Source: Uranotaenia lowii (taxonomy: Eukaryota; Arthropoda; Insecta; Diptera; Culicidae). From it: a stretch of 64,000 nt of DNA. Both the position numbers and the translations under genes were made by a program. Positions 34,100-47,355 of the stretch are shown one piece after another. The notes under the pieces were generated by a model. It made no database searches. It saw nothing but the letters and a program-made list of their open reading frames with translations, and was not told where the DNA came from. Where the stretch lies: positions 51,442,490-51,506,489 of the forward strand of contig NC_073691.1 of NCBI RefSeq assembly GCF_029784155.1, in the 5' to 3' direction. Each line of letters starts with the position of its first letter. Position 1 is the stretch's first letter.

Positions 34100-36530
34100 A
34101 CGGGAATTTGTCCTCTTACAAACCATCTTTTATTTAATTTGATTCAAAACAATGAGGACTTGTCCTCTTGCAAGCCATTTTTTATTTAACTTCATTCAAA
34201 AACAATGGGGACTTGTCCTCTTGCAAGACATCTTTTATTTAATTTTATGATAAAAGAACAATGGGCACTTGTCCTCTTGCAAGCCATCATTTATATAACT
34301 TCATTCAAAATCGATGGGGACTTGTCCTCTTGCAAGCCATCTTTCATTTAACTTCTTTAAAAACAAAGAGGACTTGTCCTCTTGCAAGTCGTCTTTTATT
34401 TAATTTAATTAAAAACAATGGAGACAATGGAGAAAAAAAATAAAATTTAATAAAAGATGGCTTGCAAAAGGACAACTCCCCATTATTTCAATAAAAGTAA
34501 ATAAAATATGCCTTGCAATGTTCTCTTGCAAGCCATCTTTTATTTAAGTTTATTAAAAAAACAACAGAGACTTGTCCTCTTGCAAGCCATCTTTTATTTA
34601 GGTCTATTGAAAACAATGGAAACTTGTGATTCAAGCCATTTTTTATAATTTTTTTTTTCTCAAAAACAAATGGGACTTGGTCTCGTGCAAGCCATCTTTC
34701 ATTTAACTTCATTCAAAATCGATGGGAACTTGTCCTCTTGCAAGCCATCTTTTATTAAATTTCTTCAAAAACAAATAGGACTTGTCCTCTTGCAAGTCGT
34801 CTTTTATTCAATATCATTAAAAGCAGTGGGGAATGGCCCTCTTGCAAGCCATCTTTTATCGTTTTTTTTAATAGGAAATTGTCTTCTTGTATATTTAATT
34901 TAATTTTATTCAAAACAATGGGAACTTGTCCTCTTGAAGACATATATAATGAAATTGTATTCAAAACGATGGGGACTTGTCCTCTTACAAGCCATCTTTT
35001 ATCAAATTTTATTAAAAAAAACAATAAGGACTATTCCTTTTGCAAGCCATCTTTTATTAGACTTCATTCAAAATCAATGGAGATTTATCCTTGAAGCAAA
35101 CTTTCATTGAATTTTATTCAAAATAATGAGGACTTGTCCTCTTACAAGCCATCATTTATTTAATTTTAGTAAGTAAAACAATGGGGACTTGTAATCTTGC
35201 AAGCCATCTTTTAGTTAATTTTTATTAAAAAAATACAATCTTGTCGATAGCTATATTTTATTTAATTTTATCCAAACAAAAACAATGGGGACTTGTCCTC
35301 TTCCAAGCCATCTTCTATTTGATTTTATTCAAAACAATGGATACTTGTTCTCTTAAAAGCAATCTTTTAAAAAAATTTATTAATAACAATGGAAACTTTT
35401 CCTCCTGCAAGCCAAATTTTATACCAAACAATGGGAACTTGTCTTCTTGCAAGTCATCTTCCATTTAACTTCTTTCAAAAACAATGGAGACTTGTCTCTT
35501 GCAAGCCATCTTTTACTAGAATTTATTCGAAACAATGGGGACCTGTCCTATTGCAAGCCATCTTTCATTTAAATATATTCAAAACAATGGGGACTTGTCC
35601 TCTTGTAAGCCATCGTTAATTTAACTTCATTCAAAACCAATGGGGAGTTGTCCTCCTGCGAGCCATTTTTTATTAAATTTTATTGAAAAAACAAAGGAAA
35701 CTTGTCCTCTTGCAAGCAATCTTTTATATAAAATCATTTTTTAAAAAATGGGGACTTATCCTCTTAAAAGCCATCTTTCATTTATTTTTTTTTTTTAAAT
35801 CGATGGGAACTTGTCATTATCAACCCATCTTTCATTAAACTTCATTGAAAATCAATGGGGACTTGTCCTCTTGCAAGCCATCTTTTATTTATTTTGTTCA
35901 AAATAATGGAGACTTGTTTTCGTCCAAGCCTCTTTAATATTACTTTATTCAAAAACAATGAGGACTTGTCCGCTTACAAGCCATATTTTATTTTATTTCA
36001 TTCAAATTAATGAATACTTGTCCTCTTGCAAGCCATTTTCTATTAAATTTAATTCAAAAGAATGGAAACTTTTCCTCTTGCAAGCCACCTTTTATGAAAT
36101 ATTATTGATTAAAATGAGGACCTGATATCTTGCAAGCCATCTTTTTTTTATTCAAAACAATTGAGACTTGTCCTCTTGCAAGCCATCGTTTATAAAATTT
36201 TATTCAAAAACGAAGGGAACTTGTCTTCTTGTAAGCCATCTTTTATATAAATTCATTTAAAACAATTTGGACTAGTCCTCTTGCAAGCCACCTTTTATTA
36301 AATTTCAATAAAAACAATGGAGACTTGTCTTCTTGCAAGCCTCTTTTGTATAACTTCATTCAAAAACAATGAGGACTTGACCTCTCACAAGCCATATTTT
36401 ATTCAATTTTATTTAAAAAAAAAAATGGAGACTTGTCCTCTTGCAAGCCACTTTTCAATTGATTAAATTCAAAACAATGGAGACTTGTCCTATTGCAAGT
36501 CATCATTTATTGAATTTATTAAATTTTATT
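34100..36530. repeat. ~60-bp minisatellite array
   Basis: Dozens of units follow the plan AACAATGGGGACTTGTCC-TCTTGCAAGCCATCTTTTA-TTTAATTT-ATTCAAA. Units differ by point changes and small indels. Short frames on both strands here are products of the repeat. A reversed unit fragment lies near 34449-34480 (AAAAGATGGCTTGCAAAAGG). The array ends in a non-repetitive segment that is itself duplicated. Confidence 0.9.
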
Positions 36531-37482
36531 ATTGCCAAATTCTTTCTGTTTTCGAACATGTGATTTTATATTTCTTATTTAGTTTTGCCACTTTTAACTA
36601 AGACATCTCAACTCAACTAGGAAAAATCTCGACAGAAAGAAAAAAATTGTTCGCAATATTATTTTTGGACCCTCTGCAGGTATCACACTCACTTTACACT
36701 CACTCATTTATTACCGAATAATGTAAATATTTACACACAACACATGTGGCAAACTTTGATCCCGAGAATTCCCAAAATTAACTAATAATGTTGTTATTTA
36801 ATTTTATCCAAACAAAAACAACGGGGTCTTGTCCTCTTGCAAGCCATCTTCTATTTGATTTTATTCAATACAATGGATACTTGTTCTCTTAAAAGCAATC
36901 TTTTAAAAAAAATTATTAAAAACAATAGAAACTTCTCCTCCTGCAAGCCAAATTTTATACCAAACAATGGGAACTTGTCTTCTTGCAAGTCATCTTCCAT
37001 TTAACTTCTTGACCTCTCACAAGCTATATTTTATTTAATTTTATTTAAAAAAAAATGAAGACGTGTTCTCTTGCAAGCAATTTTTCATTCAAAAACAATG
37101 GGGACTTGTCCTCTTGCAAGCCACTTTTCAATTGATTAAATTCAAAACAATGGGGACTTGTCCTATTGCAAGTCATCGTTTATTAAATTTATTAAATTTT
37201 ATTTTTGCCAAATTCTTTCTCTTTTCGAACTTGTGACATTAAATTTTGTATTCAATTTTACCTCTTCTAAATAAGACATCTCAACTCAACTAGGAAAACC
37301 TCTCGATAGAAAGAAAATTTTGTTCGCAATATTATTGTTGGACCCTCTGCAGGTATCCTTAAGTCGATGGGTACATTTTTACACATACACTCATTTATTA
37401 CCGAGTAATGTAAATATTTACACGCAACACATGTGGCAAACTTTGTTCCCGAGAATTCCCAGAATTGGCTAATAATGTTGTA
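36379..37482. repeat. Tandem duplication of the array end with an internal deletion
   Basis: The segment 36379-36795 (from GACCTCTCACAAGC to CTAATAATGTTGT, including GACCCTCTGCAGGTATC) is repeated at 37011-37482. The piece between, 36796-37010, matches 35262-35477 of the array. The simplest reading is a tandem duplication of about 35262-36795 whose second copy has lost the part matching 35478-36378. Confidence 0.7.
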
Positions 37483-39610
37483 GAGGCACATTTGGAACTG
37501 CAATCAAATGGCAACCAATATGGGTATCGATTTGCCTAAACCTGAGAGACGCCGTGGTACTTTAGAGCTTGTCCTCAGTTTATGCATAGGAACGCCGCCC
37601 GGTTGGTTCCTCGTTCGTCCCATCTCTGTTCCTCCAATTCGTCACCCATCATCGGCAGGTAGCTTCCAAATGGGATTGGTTTGGGAAACTGCACCATGTT
37701 ATTATAGGCAAATGAATCTATTATTGCATACTGGCTGACTGAACTGACTGAAAGACCGACTGACTGACAAACTGACTGCTTGGCTTAAGGACCGAAACGG
37801 ATTTTCCCACGTTCGAAGTTAGGTAAAAGAGCAGCAGCAATCTTTGGCGTACCTGCGACGAAAATGACTGAGACGAACCAAGACCAAGACGACGACGACG
37901 TGCCATTTGGGAAGGTTTGATGGATTTACCTTTTCTCGCCATTTGTCGATGCTAATCTATGCTCAGGTTTAGTAGTGTCCTGGCAGCATATGGCAGAGGA
38001 TCATCTGTATTCTAACTGGATGTGGTGGAAAAGTTTTGAAATTTAATCGAATCAAGGAATACCAGATTCTGAAAATGTAAGTGAATCAGTGGAAAATATT
38101 AAGTGCACCCCTGAGGAAAATTTTCGGTTTTTAGTTCAACCCCTACAAAATTCAGTGCCATTTTCAAACGACGAATTAATGTAATCCCAACCAAAGTGTA
38201 ACCTAATCATCGTTTTCGTGAACCGCCACATTTGGACGATAAAAGCTCCACTTGCTCCATTCAACCTTGTCTGTTCATCCTCTGCCTGGAGCTTGACGAA
38301 TTTTAGGAACACGTCGCGCGTTTCTCTGCTTCGATTCGGTAAGGGAAAACGTGCATATCCGATATCCATATCGGTTGGATTTTATGAAAATTGAACCCCG
38401 TAAATATTAAATGTTATTACATTGGAAGCATAATTTCCCCGCCGCTGCTGTTGTTGATGGTTCGCCAAAGAACCGCAAAGCGTGAAGCATTTTCCCGGAA
38501 AAACATCAGCACCGAGGGGTAAACCGCGCGTCTATTTTCAAAACCCGAGAAAAACACAGAAAATCTGTTTACCCAAAGTGATGATGTGGGAGGATTTCTA
38601 CTACTAAATAGTTTGGTTTCTCTGAAAAGCCCCGAGTGCCAAAGCTCCTTCAGTCAGGTTTCTCCCTTCCCCAAATCAGAAGAGTCGGTGATTGTTGCTT
38701 TCAATCAGAGAACACTGCGCTAAAATCCCCCCGACGACGACAAACTGATGAAAAGGAGATGAAAATCTGTTTCAGTTGATTCGTGATTCGAGCAGGGGTG
38801 GAGAGAATTAAAGGATGATCAGATTCGAATGTATTTTAGATACAAAATCTTTCTTTTGAAAATCTGACTCTATTATCCAAACTCTCCTTCTAATCTAAAT
38901 TTGATTTTGTGATCTGAAAACTGAATCAGGAGTTAAACATTTCGATTTGTTAAAGTATTGTTTTCAGTTTCCGGTAGTTTTATTCTGATCCAAAATCTTT
39001 ATAGTAAACGTTGATTCTGTTTCTTTTTTATTCAGAAGACTAGACAATCGATTTTCAATTCGAAGAATATTTCACGCTCCAATACTTATATCTTCTTATT
39101 ATGAATGTTTGGCGTGAATGATGAAAAAGATCTTCCAAAATATAAAAAAAAATCCTTATTAAAAATTTCTGTTGTGATATCAAATAAAAAAGAGTACTAT
39201 TTGTATCGGAAACTGAAAATAAAATTACATTTACTTTTGTCATGTCCTTTTTAGAGGTCAGGTTACAATAGTGATTTATATATGCTTCGATTTTCCATCC
39301 GTCATATTGGCAACACTTTCCTAATGATTTCCACTTCGTTCGATTGGCAACAATTCCAATGAACACTACGAATTCACTCTTCTTCGATTCTAAAACAATA
39401 GCGAATTGACGTTTCCTCTCACTTGCGACTCTCTGTTATTGTTTACATATGCCACGAGGTTCGTAAGTCCGGATTTCTTCTCTACATTTCGTTTTCAACA
39501 TCTAGTCCCGACAAAAGAATTTAAGTTTCATCATACTTCAGAATTCTCGATTTTTGTATCTGGAACTTTCGAATTCTACGATAAATTTGATTTAAAACTC
39601 TAGTTCTGAA
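37483..39610. other. Non-coding DNA, no gene recognised
   Basis: Composition is fairly balanced up to about 38780 and then AT rich. A short imperfect ACTG repeat lies at about 37735-37783. Frames of 65-103 codons on both strands show no motif or splice support. Confidence 0.4.
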
Positions 39611-39614
39611 TTAA

Positions 39615-42445
39615 GTCGAGTTGAGAGGACAGCCTGAACAAATTGATAACAATTTCAAGCGAGTCTCTCAACTCTCCACAGCTGGAAATCGAAAGACGAG
39701 TTGAGAGGACAGCCGGAATAAATTGATAAGAATTTGAAGTGAGTTTCAAGGACAACTTGAAATTTAAAGACGAGTTAAGAGGACAACCTGTACGTATTAA
39801 AAGGAATTTTAAACGATTTGGCTGAGTTTATTGATAAGGATTTGAAGTGAGTTGAGAGGACAACCTGAAGCTAAAAGTCGAGTTGAGAGGACAGCCTGAA
39901 CGTATTGGTAAAAAGTTCAAGAGTTGAATGGAAAGCCTGAATGTTAAAGACGAGTTGATAGGACAACCTAAACAAATTGAAAGCAATTTCAATCGAGTTG
40001 AGAGAACAGCTAAAAATCGAAAAGCAAGTCGAGAGGACAGCTTGAATGTATTGATAGTAATTTCGAGAAAGTTCGAAATCAAAAGACGAGTTGAAAAGAC
40101 AATCTGAACACAAATTGATCACAATTTTAAGCGAATTGAGAATAATCGAAAGACGAGTTGAGAGGACAGCCTGAATGTATTGATAATTTAAAGGCGAGTT
40201 GAGAGGACAACCTGGACTTATAAATGACAATTTTAATCGAAGAAAATTTGAAATTAAATTACGATTTGAGAGGACAGCCTGAACGTATTGAATTTTTTTT
40301 AAGTAAGTTAAGAGGGCAAGTTGAAGTTAAAAAGCGAGTTGAGAGGACAGCATGAACGTATTGATTATAATTTCAAGTGAGTTGAAAGGAAAACCTGAAT
40401 CTTATAGACGAGTTTAGAGGACAGCCTGAACAAATTGACAGCAATTTCAAGCGAGTTGAGAGAACGCCTGGAAATTGAAAAGTGAGTCGAGAGGACATCC
40501 GTTCAGGCTGATAGTAATTTGAAGGAAATCTGTAATTAAAAGACGAATTGAGAGCCTGAATAAATTGATCACAATTTCAAGCGAATTGAGAAAAATCGAA
40601 AGACGAGTTGCGAGGACAGCCTGAATGTATTGATAAGAATTCGAAGTGAGGAAAACCTGAAGCTAAAAGTCGAGTTGAGAGGACAGCCTGGCCAATTGAC
40701 CACAATTTAAAACGAGGAGAACTTGAAATTGAATGGCGAGTTGAGTCGATTGCCTGAACGTATTGATGAAAATTTCAAGTGAATTGAGAGGACAGCTTTA
40801 ATTTAAAAAGCGAGTGGAGAGGACAGTCTAAATGCATTGATAATAGTTTCAAGTGAGTTGAAAGGAAAACCTAGATCTTAAAAACGAATTTAGAGGACAG
40901 CTTGAACAAATTGATAACAATGTCAAACGAGTTGAGAGAACAGCTGAAAATTGAAAAGCGAGTCGAGAGGACAAGCGAAACGTATTAATAGTAGTTTCAA
41001 GGAAATCTGTAATCAAAAGACGAGTTGAGAGGACAGCCTGAACAAATTGATAACAATTTTAAGCGAGTATAGAAAAATCGAAAGACGAGTTGAGAGAACA
41101 GCCTGAAGTTATTCGAAGCAATTTAAAGGCGAGTTGAACCTGGACGTATTACTAAAAATTTTAAACGAGGAAAATTTGGAATTAAATGGCGAGTTGAGAA
41201 TACAGCCTGAAAGTATTGATTAAAATTTTAAAGTGAGTTAAGAGAACACTTTGAAATTTAAAGGCAAGATGAGAGGACAGCCTGAACGTATTTATAAGAA
41301 TTTCAAGTCAGTTGAAAGGAAAACCTGAATCTTAAAGACGAGTTGAGGGGACAGCCTGAACGTATTGATAACAATTTCAAGCGAATTGAGAGAACAGCTG
41401 GAAATGGAAAAGCGAGTTGAGAGGACAGTCTAAACGTATTGATAGTAATTTCAAGGAAATCTGAATTCAAAGACGAGTTGAGAGGACAGCCTGAACGTAT
41501 TGATAACAATTTTAAGCGAGTTGAGAAAAATCGAAAGACGAGTTGAGACGAAAGCCTCAATGTATTGATAAGAATTAGATTTGAAATTTGACTTGAAATT
41601 TAAAAGCGCAATTGTGAGGACAACCTGGACGTATTAATGAACGAGGAAAATTTTAAATTAAATGGCGAGTTGAGAAGACTTCCTGAAAGAATCGACTAGA
41701 ATTTCAAGTGAGTTAAGAGAATAACTTGAAGTAAACGAGCGAGTTGAGAGAACAGTCTGAACGTATTGATAATAATTTCAAGTAAGTTGAAAGGAAAACC
41801 TGAATCTTAAAGGCGAGTTGAGAGGACAGCCTAAATAAATTGATGACGATTTCAAGCGACTTCAGAGAACAGCTGGAAATCTAAAAGCGAGGCGAGAGGA
41901 CAGCTTAAACATATTGGTAAAAATTTCAAGAAAATCTGAAATCAAAAGACAAATTGAGAGGACAGCGTGAATGAATTGATAATAATTCGAAGTGAATTGA
42001 GAGGGCAATTTGAAATTTAATGGCGAGTTGCGAGGACAGCCTGGACGAATAAATGATAATTTTAAACGAAGAAAATTTGAAATAAAATGGCGAGTTGAGA
42101 AGACAGCCTGAACCAATTGATAACAATTTCAAGTGAGTTGAGAAAACAACTTGAAATCAAAAAGCGAGTTGAGAGGACAACCTGAAAGTATTGATAAAAA
42201 ATGCAAGTAAGTTGAAAGGAAAACCTGAATCTTAAAGAAAGGGTTAAGAGGACAGCCTGAACATATCGATAACAATTTCAAGTGAGTTGAGATAATAGCT
42301 GGATATCAAAAAGGGAATCGTGAGGACAGCCTGAACGTATTGATAGTAATTTCAAGTGAGTTTCAATGTATTCATAAAAATAGCAAGCGAGTTGAGAGAA
42401 CAGTTTAAAATTAACGTATTGGTTAAAATTTCAAGTGTGATGAGA
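39615..42445. repeat. Minisatellite array based on GAGTTGAGAGGACAGCCTGA
   Basis: Two related half-units alternate. One reads GAGTTGAGAGGACAGCCTGA-ACGTATTGATAACAATTTCAAGC; the other reads GAGTTGAGAGAACAGCTGG-AAATCGAAAGAC. Together they make a unit of roughly 70-80 bases, with much drift and many indels. Minus-strand frames that read as RLSSQL-type peptides are products of the repeat and not genes. Confidence 0.9.
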
Positions 42446-43597
42446 AAACAACTCAAAATCTGAACTGCTTGTGAAGAGTACTGCTTAAGAAACCTTCTGA
42501 AATTAATAACACTGATACTCGACGTGAATTTTGAAGTCATATTCAAAAAAATTCCTAATCCTGAGCTAAGATTTTTTGAAATTTGATCTTGTATTCTAAG
42601 TATGAATTCCTCACAATTTGGTCTGTTATTCTGAGTGTCATATTCAAAATAAAAATGAATTCTTATCCGGAAATTTTTATTATGAAAATCTGCTAGTCCG
42701 AAAAGATTCAATATCAGAATTCAGCGTAAAAAAAAATAAATTTCAGAATCTAGGATCGGAATTCAAAACATAAAAATTTGAATTTGATTTTTGATCAGCT
42801 CAGTATTGGACAAATCCCCAAGCACATTTTTTTATTTCAGGGGACAAATTTGTTCTTGCTTATAAATATTTCTTGCTGGTGTGAGGTTTTCTGACCTCAT
42901 TGGCAACCAAAATTTCAATGTTAAGCCAAACAAATTTTCATAACCTTAACCCGATTTAGAGATAAAATTTTTCAAGAAAAATCTATATTTTTATAACCAT
43001 AAAACATTCCGATTTCAATCGGAAAGCAAACTACGCCAGTGCTACTTTTCTAGCCGATGCAAGCTGTGCGCACAAACTAACTAATGAAGGTAGCAGCAGT
43101 AAGAACATACATAGAGAATGGTGATGTGATAATGGCTCCTGATGATATTGCTGCCGATAAAGTGAGCTTCTCATCCCCTTCGTTCCCAATCTATTTCTCG
43201 GGAAACTGAAACTGAACTATTTTCCATATTCCGGGCACCCGTTTTCCCTTGAATGTTAAATTTTCTCCTTCGAGCAAGATTGCGTTAATTTCAAATCTCG
43301 GGCGGTTGATATAATTGGATTTTTCGATTCGAATGCACCCGAAATGGTAAACAGCAAAAACCAAAAACGATTCCAATTTCAGATTTGGTTCGTTTGTTTT
43401 TCGGGAGGGAACCAACAAGTAAGGCGATTACTAGTAGCAATAAACTAACCAGAGAAGTACTAAAACGACGGTATCCATTGTCTCAATTTGCACTTTCTGC
43501 CTCCGCCTTTTTTGCGCCCAGAGATTGCACTTACATTGTTCCAAACACGATTTGTAAACTGATTTTTGCTTCACTTTCTTTTCGTCGCCCATTGCAG
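42446..43597. other. Upstream region of Toll A
   Basis: No gene is recognised. A possible non-coding first exon could end at a GTAAGG donor at 43419, with the acceptor at 43596-43597, but this is weak. No convincing TATA box or kappaB site was found near it. Confidence 0.3.
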
Positions 43598-43860
43598 ATC
43601 TTATCCGGTTGACCCCTTCTCGAATGAGCTAGCTGCCTCGGCCAGGGAGAGAGAGTATGCTGACAACCGCCAGTGAACTACTGCCATCGTTCAATTTATG
43701 CTGCTACTGAGACTATCTCGAACATAAAAATCAACCGTGCATAACAACAGGAGATTTATCTGCCACACTGTGCCGGGCATCGGCATTCGGCTAGAGCAAA
43801 TAGCAAACACCCAGTGGGGAACCTGCCCCAGACAGAGGAGAGCGAGTCAACGGTCACGCC
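43598..43860 (+). other. Predicted 5' untranslated region of Toll A
   Basis: A good 3' splice site (TTTTCGTCGCCCATTGCAG, ending 43597) lies 263 bases before the start codon, so this stretch is probably the 5' leader in the first coding exon. If so, it holds three short upstream frames: 43624-43632 (2 codons), 43657-43710 (17 codons) and 43698-43727 (9 codons). Transcript evidence is lacking. Confidence 0.35.
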
Positions 43861-46800
43861 ATGGACTCCATCATTCGGATGGTGGCGTTCCTGTTTCCAT
43901 TTCTAGCGGCGTTACTCACGCACAATTTGGCAAACTCATTTCCGCAAAACTACGACTATGTCATCGGGGCGGACTATGGAGCAGTAACCGGACTCAGTGG
44001 GAGTCCGGGAGCCGGAAGAAGGTCCAGTGGATCCGGACAGGACCAGCGATTCGTTTGTCCGGAGCCTACCCCTAGCAGCGATTATAGCTGCATGTACGTG
44101 GGGGGTTATTACGAAATTCAATCACCCGTCATTAACCCGCAGCTGACCATCAAAATTGACCCGGGCAAATATGCTCAAATCGAATGCTATGATAAGCACG
44201 AATTCGATGACCTACCCCATCTGAATTTGGGCAACACCAGCCAGATTAAAATCACCCGATGCAAGCTGTCCCAACACAAATCAATCCTACAGCACATTAG
44301 TTTCCTGGGGGTTAAAAACATCAAAGACTTTTGGTACCAAAGCTTGGGCAAGGATTTCGGAGTAAAACTTGTCCATCAACACTTTGACGGAATGCGGAAC
44401 CTCGAAAAACTAATCCTCACCTCTGGAATCGAGGACCTACAGCCGGACCTCTTCTCCGACCTGCCCAATCTTAAGTGGCTCAACCTCCGCAGCAACTACG
44501 TAAAGCTGCTCCACAACGTCTTCGACAACCTCACGAACCTTGTCATCCTGGAGCTCGCCATCAACCAAATCAACGAACTTGAACCAGGCCTTTTCAAAAA
44601 CCAACGAAACCTCCGGCACCTGAACCTTTTCCGGAACCAGCTCAACAACATCACCAAAGAGTCGTTCCGAGGAGCAGAAACGATCCAGGAGCTAGACCTA
44701 TCAGCGAACGCCATCGAATCATTCGACCCGGACGTCTTCTCCCTCCTACCGGACCTCACCGAACTCAACCTAAGCTTCAACCGGTTCACAACCCTCCCGG
44801 AGAACCTTCTCGCAGAAAACCGCAAGCTCAAAGACTTCCGCCTGGTCCACAACCAAGCTCCGATGCAAACCCTCCCGGAATCCTTTCTCGCCAATCTACC
44901 CCAACTTAAAACCGTGATCCTGAACCGCTGTAGCTTCACCCATCTCCCAGCAACCCTGCTGAAAGGTTCCTCCGAAATTGCGATGCTGGACTTCAGCTAC
45001 AACCAACTGACTTCGCTACCGGAACAACTTCTTCGTGACCAACTTCAACTTACGGATCTAAACTTGGCCTATAACGAGCTTGAGATACTGCCGGATCGGC
45101 TTCTGGACAACACCGTCAAGCTGGAGAAGCTTAGGTTGTCCTACAATCGGCTGTACAATTTGACTGCGTAAGTATTCTGAAGTTCTGAAGTCCCGAAGTT
45201 CAAATCTAATTCTCAATTCTCCTTTCACAGTAACGTATTCTACGCGCTCGAGAACCTTCAGGAGCTATACCTGGACAACAACTATCTGCACTCGATCGAT
45301 CGGAATGCGTTCGACCGAACCAGTACCCTGGTCAAGCTGTACCTGCAGAACAACTTCCTCTCGTTCCACGACTTCAGCTTCGTCGAACAGGAACTGGACA
45401 TCGCCGAAGGGGACGGAACTCCGTTCCAAACCCTCAACAATCTGCGGATCCTGAATCTACGCAACAACAGCATCACTACCATCTTCCGGGACTGGGCCGT
45501 CAATGCAATCAAGCTGGAGGAACTGGACCTGAGCTACAATAACATCTCGATGCTCTCCTATTCCAGTTTGCCGTTCATATCGTCGAGGATCCGGGTCAAT
45601 TTGACGCATAACAAAATTTCCCAAATTGAGTTGCGGGACATGGAGCAAATCATCATGGGACAACCGGATTCGTACGTGAGCCATGTGGATTTGTACCTCA
45701 ATGATAATCCTTTGAACTGTGACTGTGTGCTGCTGCAGTTTATTCAATACTTGCGTCAAATGATGGGTAAACGGGTTTATAAGACCATTACCTTCAACGC
45801 TGACAACTTGCGTTGCGCCGAACCGAAGCAATTTGAAGGTAGACTAGTCAGTAGCTTAGAGTTGGAAGACCTGTTCTGTGATCTGGATCAACCGGGAACG
45901 GAAGTCAAGTTGTGTCCGGCCAAATGTCACTGCACCACTCGACCATTCGATAAGGCTTTAATCGTCAATTGTACCAAGCAAGGCCTTACTGAGATTCCTC
46001 CACTTCCCGTACCAAGTAACTTTGCTCATGAATACACGGAGCTACACATGGAGTATAACAACGTATCCGAGCTGCCGACCGAGGAGCTGACCGGATATTT
46101 CAGCGTGGGTAAACTGTTTATGCAGAACAACTCACTTGTTCAGCTATTGCCAGAAAACTTACCGAGCAAGCTACGAATGCTGGATGTCTCCAACAATAGG
46201 CTCGTGGTTTTGAACCAGTCGGTCATTGAAGTCCTCAACAGTAGCAAGTTCTTGGAAAACACTCGAATGGCTGGCAACCGTTGGCAATGTGATTGCACCA
46301 CTTCCGAGCTTGTTAACTTTGTCCAGCGGAACCAGCAGCGTATTGGAGACATCAACCAATTGACATGCGAGGGAGGAACTTCCTTTACCAGTGTCACTAT
46401 CAGTGACCTTTGCAACCGGGACCTCACCGTGATACTAGGCTGGAGTATCTCGTTGACCATACTTTTCATACTGATCGCGATATTAACCATTTTCTACTAC
46501 CGTTATAACATGGAGATCAAGGTTTGGTTGTTCAAGAACGGCCTTTTCTTGTGGTTGGTCACGGAAGAAGAATTAGACAAGGATAAGCTGTATGATGCCT
46601 TCATCTCCTACTCGCATAAGGATGAAGATTTCATCACCGAACAGCTGGTGCCCACGCTAGAGAAGGAACCGATGAACTTCAAAACCTGTTTACATATCCG
46701 TGATTGGACCGCTGGAGAGATGATCAGTACACAGGTTTGTTCAAAAGAAATTCGGCATTCTTGAGTGTCAGTTTTAACTTTCTTATTTTTCTTTTAGATC

Positions 46801-47355
46801 ATAAAATCCGTCGAAGAATCTCGGCGAACGATCGTGGTACTGTCCAGCAATTTCCTGGAATCTGAATGGGGGAAAATGGAGTTCCGGACGGCCCATATCA
46901 ACTCGATGAAGGAGAAGCGGGTCCGAGTGATCGTGATCATCTATGACGAAATTGGAGACATCGAATCGCTAGAACCAGAGCTCAAAGCCTATCTGAAGAT
47001 GAACACCTACGTCAAGTGGGGCGATCCGTGGTTCTGGGATAAACTCCGATATGCCATGCCCCATCCGCCGACCGTAAAGGGAATCAAGGGTAAAGGCCTG
47101 ATCAAGAATCACATCAAAAGTTCAGTCGATGACAAGCTGGAGCTGATCAAGCCGGTCCCAGTTACCCCACCTCCACAAACGACCCCTCCGGCAGAAATGA
47201 ATGGTCATGCCCGCTCACCGTTTACCATCACCAATGGGAAAACCATGAACGGCAACGGATACCACGTAAATGGACATCTAGTCAACGGGTTCACCAATGG
47301 TCACGTCAACGGAGCCTTCATGATCAACAGCAACGCCAAGCAGAGTGACGTATAG
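43861..47355 (+). CDS. Toll: Toll receptor A (LRR ectodomain, TM, TIR), three coding exons
   Basis: Single-pass membrane receptor of the insect Toll pathway. By family knowledge it binds a Spaetzle-type ligand and signals through the MyD88-Tube-Pelle complex to Rel/NF-kappaB factors. Coding exons are 43861-45167, 45231-46734 and 46798-47355 (GTAAGT/CAG and GTTTGT/TAG introns of 63 bases each), giving 1122 residues. A signal peptide covers about residues 1-24. LRRs run from about 180 to 590. LRRCT (NPLNCDC) spans about 593-652, followed by LRRNT (CPAKCHC) near 664, more LRRs, and a second LRRCT (NRWQCDC) at about 785-831. A membrane helix is at about 836-859. The TIR domain is about 887-1026 with box 1 [10 protein letters not shown] loop RDWTAGEMI and FW in box 3. 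The tail 1027-1122 is Pro-rich, then Asn-Gly-rich. The ATG has a good context (CACGCCATGG). The second intron contains an in-frame TGA. It is complete, with no frameshift. Which mosquito Toll1/5 subtype it is cannot be settled here. Confidence 0.95.

Noticed and set aside
34100..37190. CRISPR-like array of repeats separated by variable DNA
   Set aside because: Repeats and spacers are all variants of one ~60-bp unit in eukaryotic DNA; there are no unique spacers or cas genes.
39828..42132. Minus-strand frames with repeated RLSSQL peptides
   Set aside because: They follow the minisatellite unit and break at every indel; no gene structure.
44437..44939. Antisense frames under the Toll A LRR exon
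   Set aside because: They are shadows of the leucine-rich coding strand.
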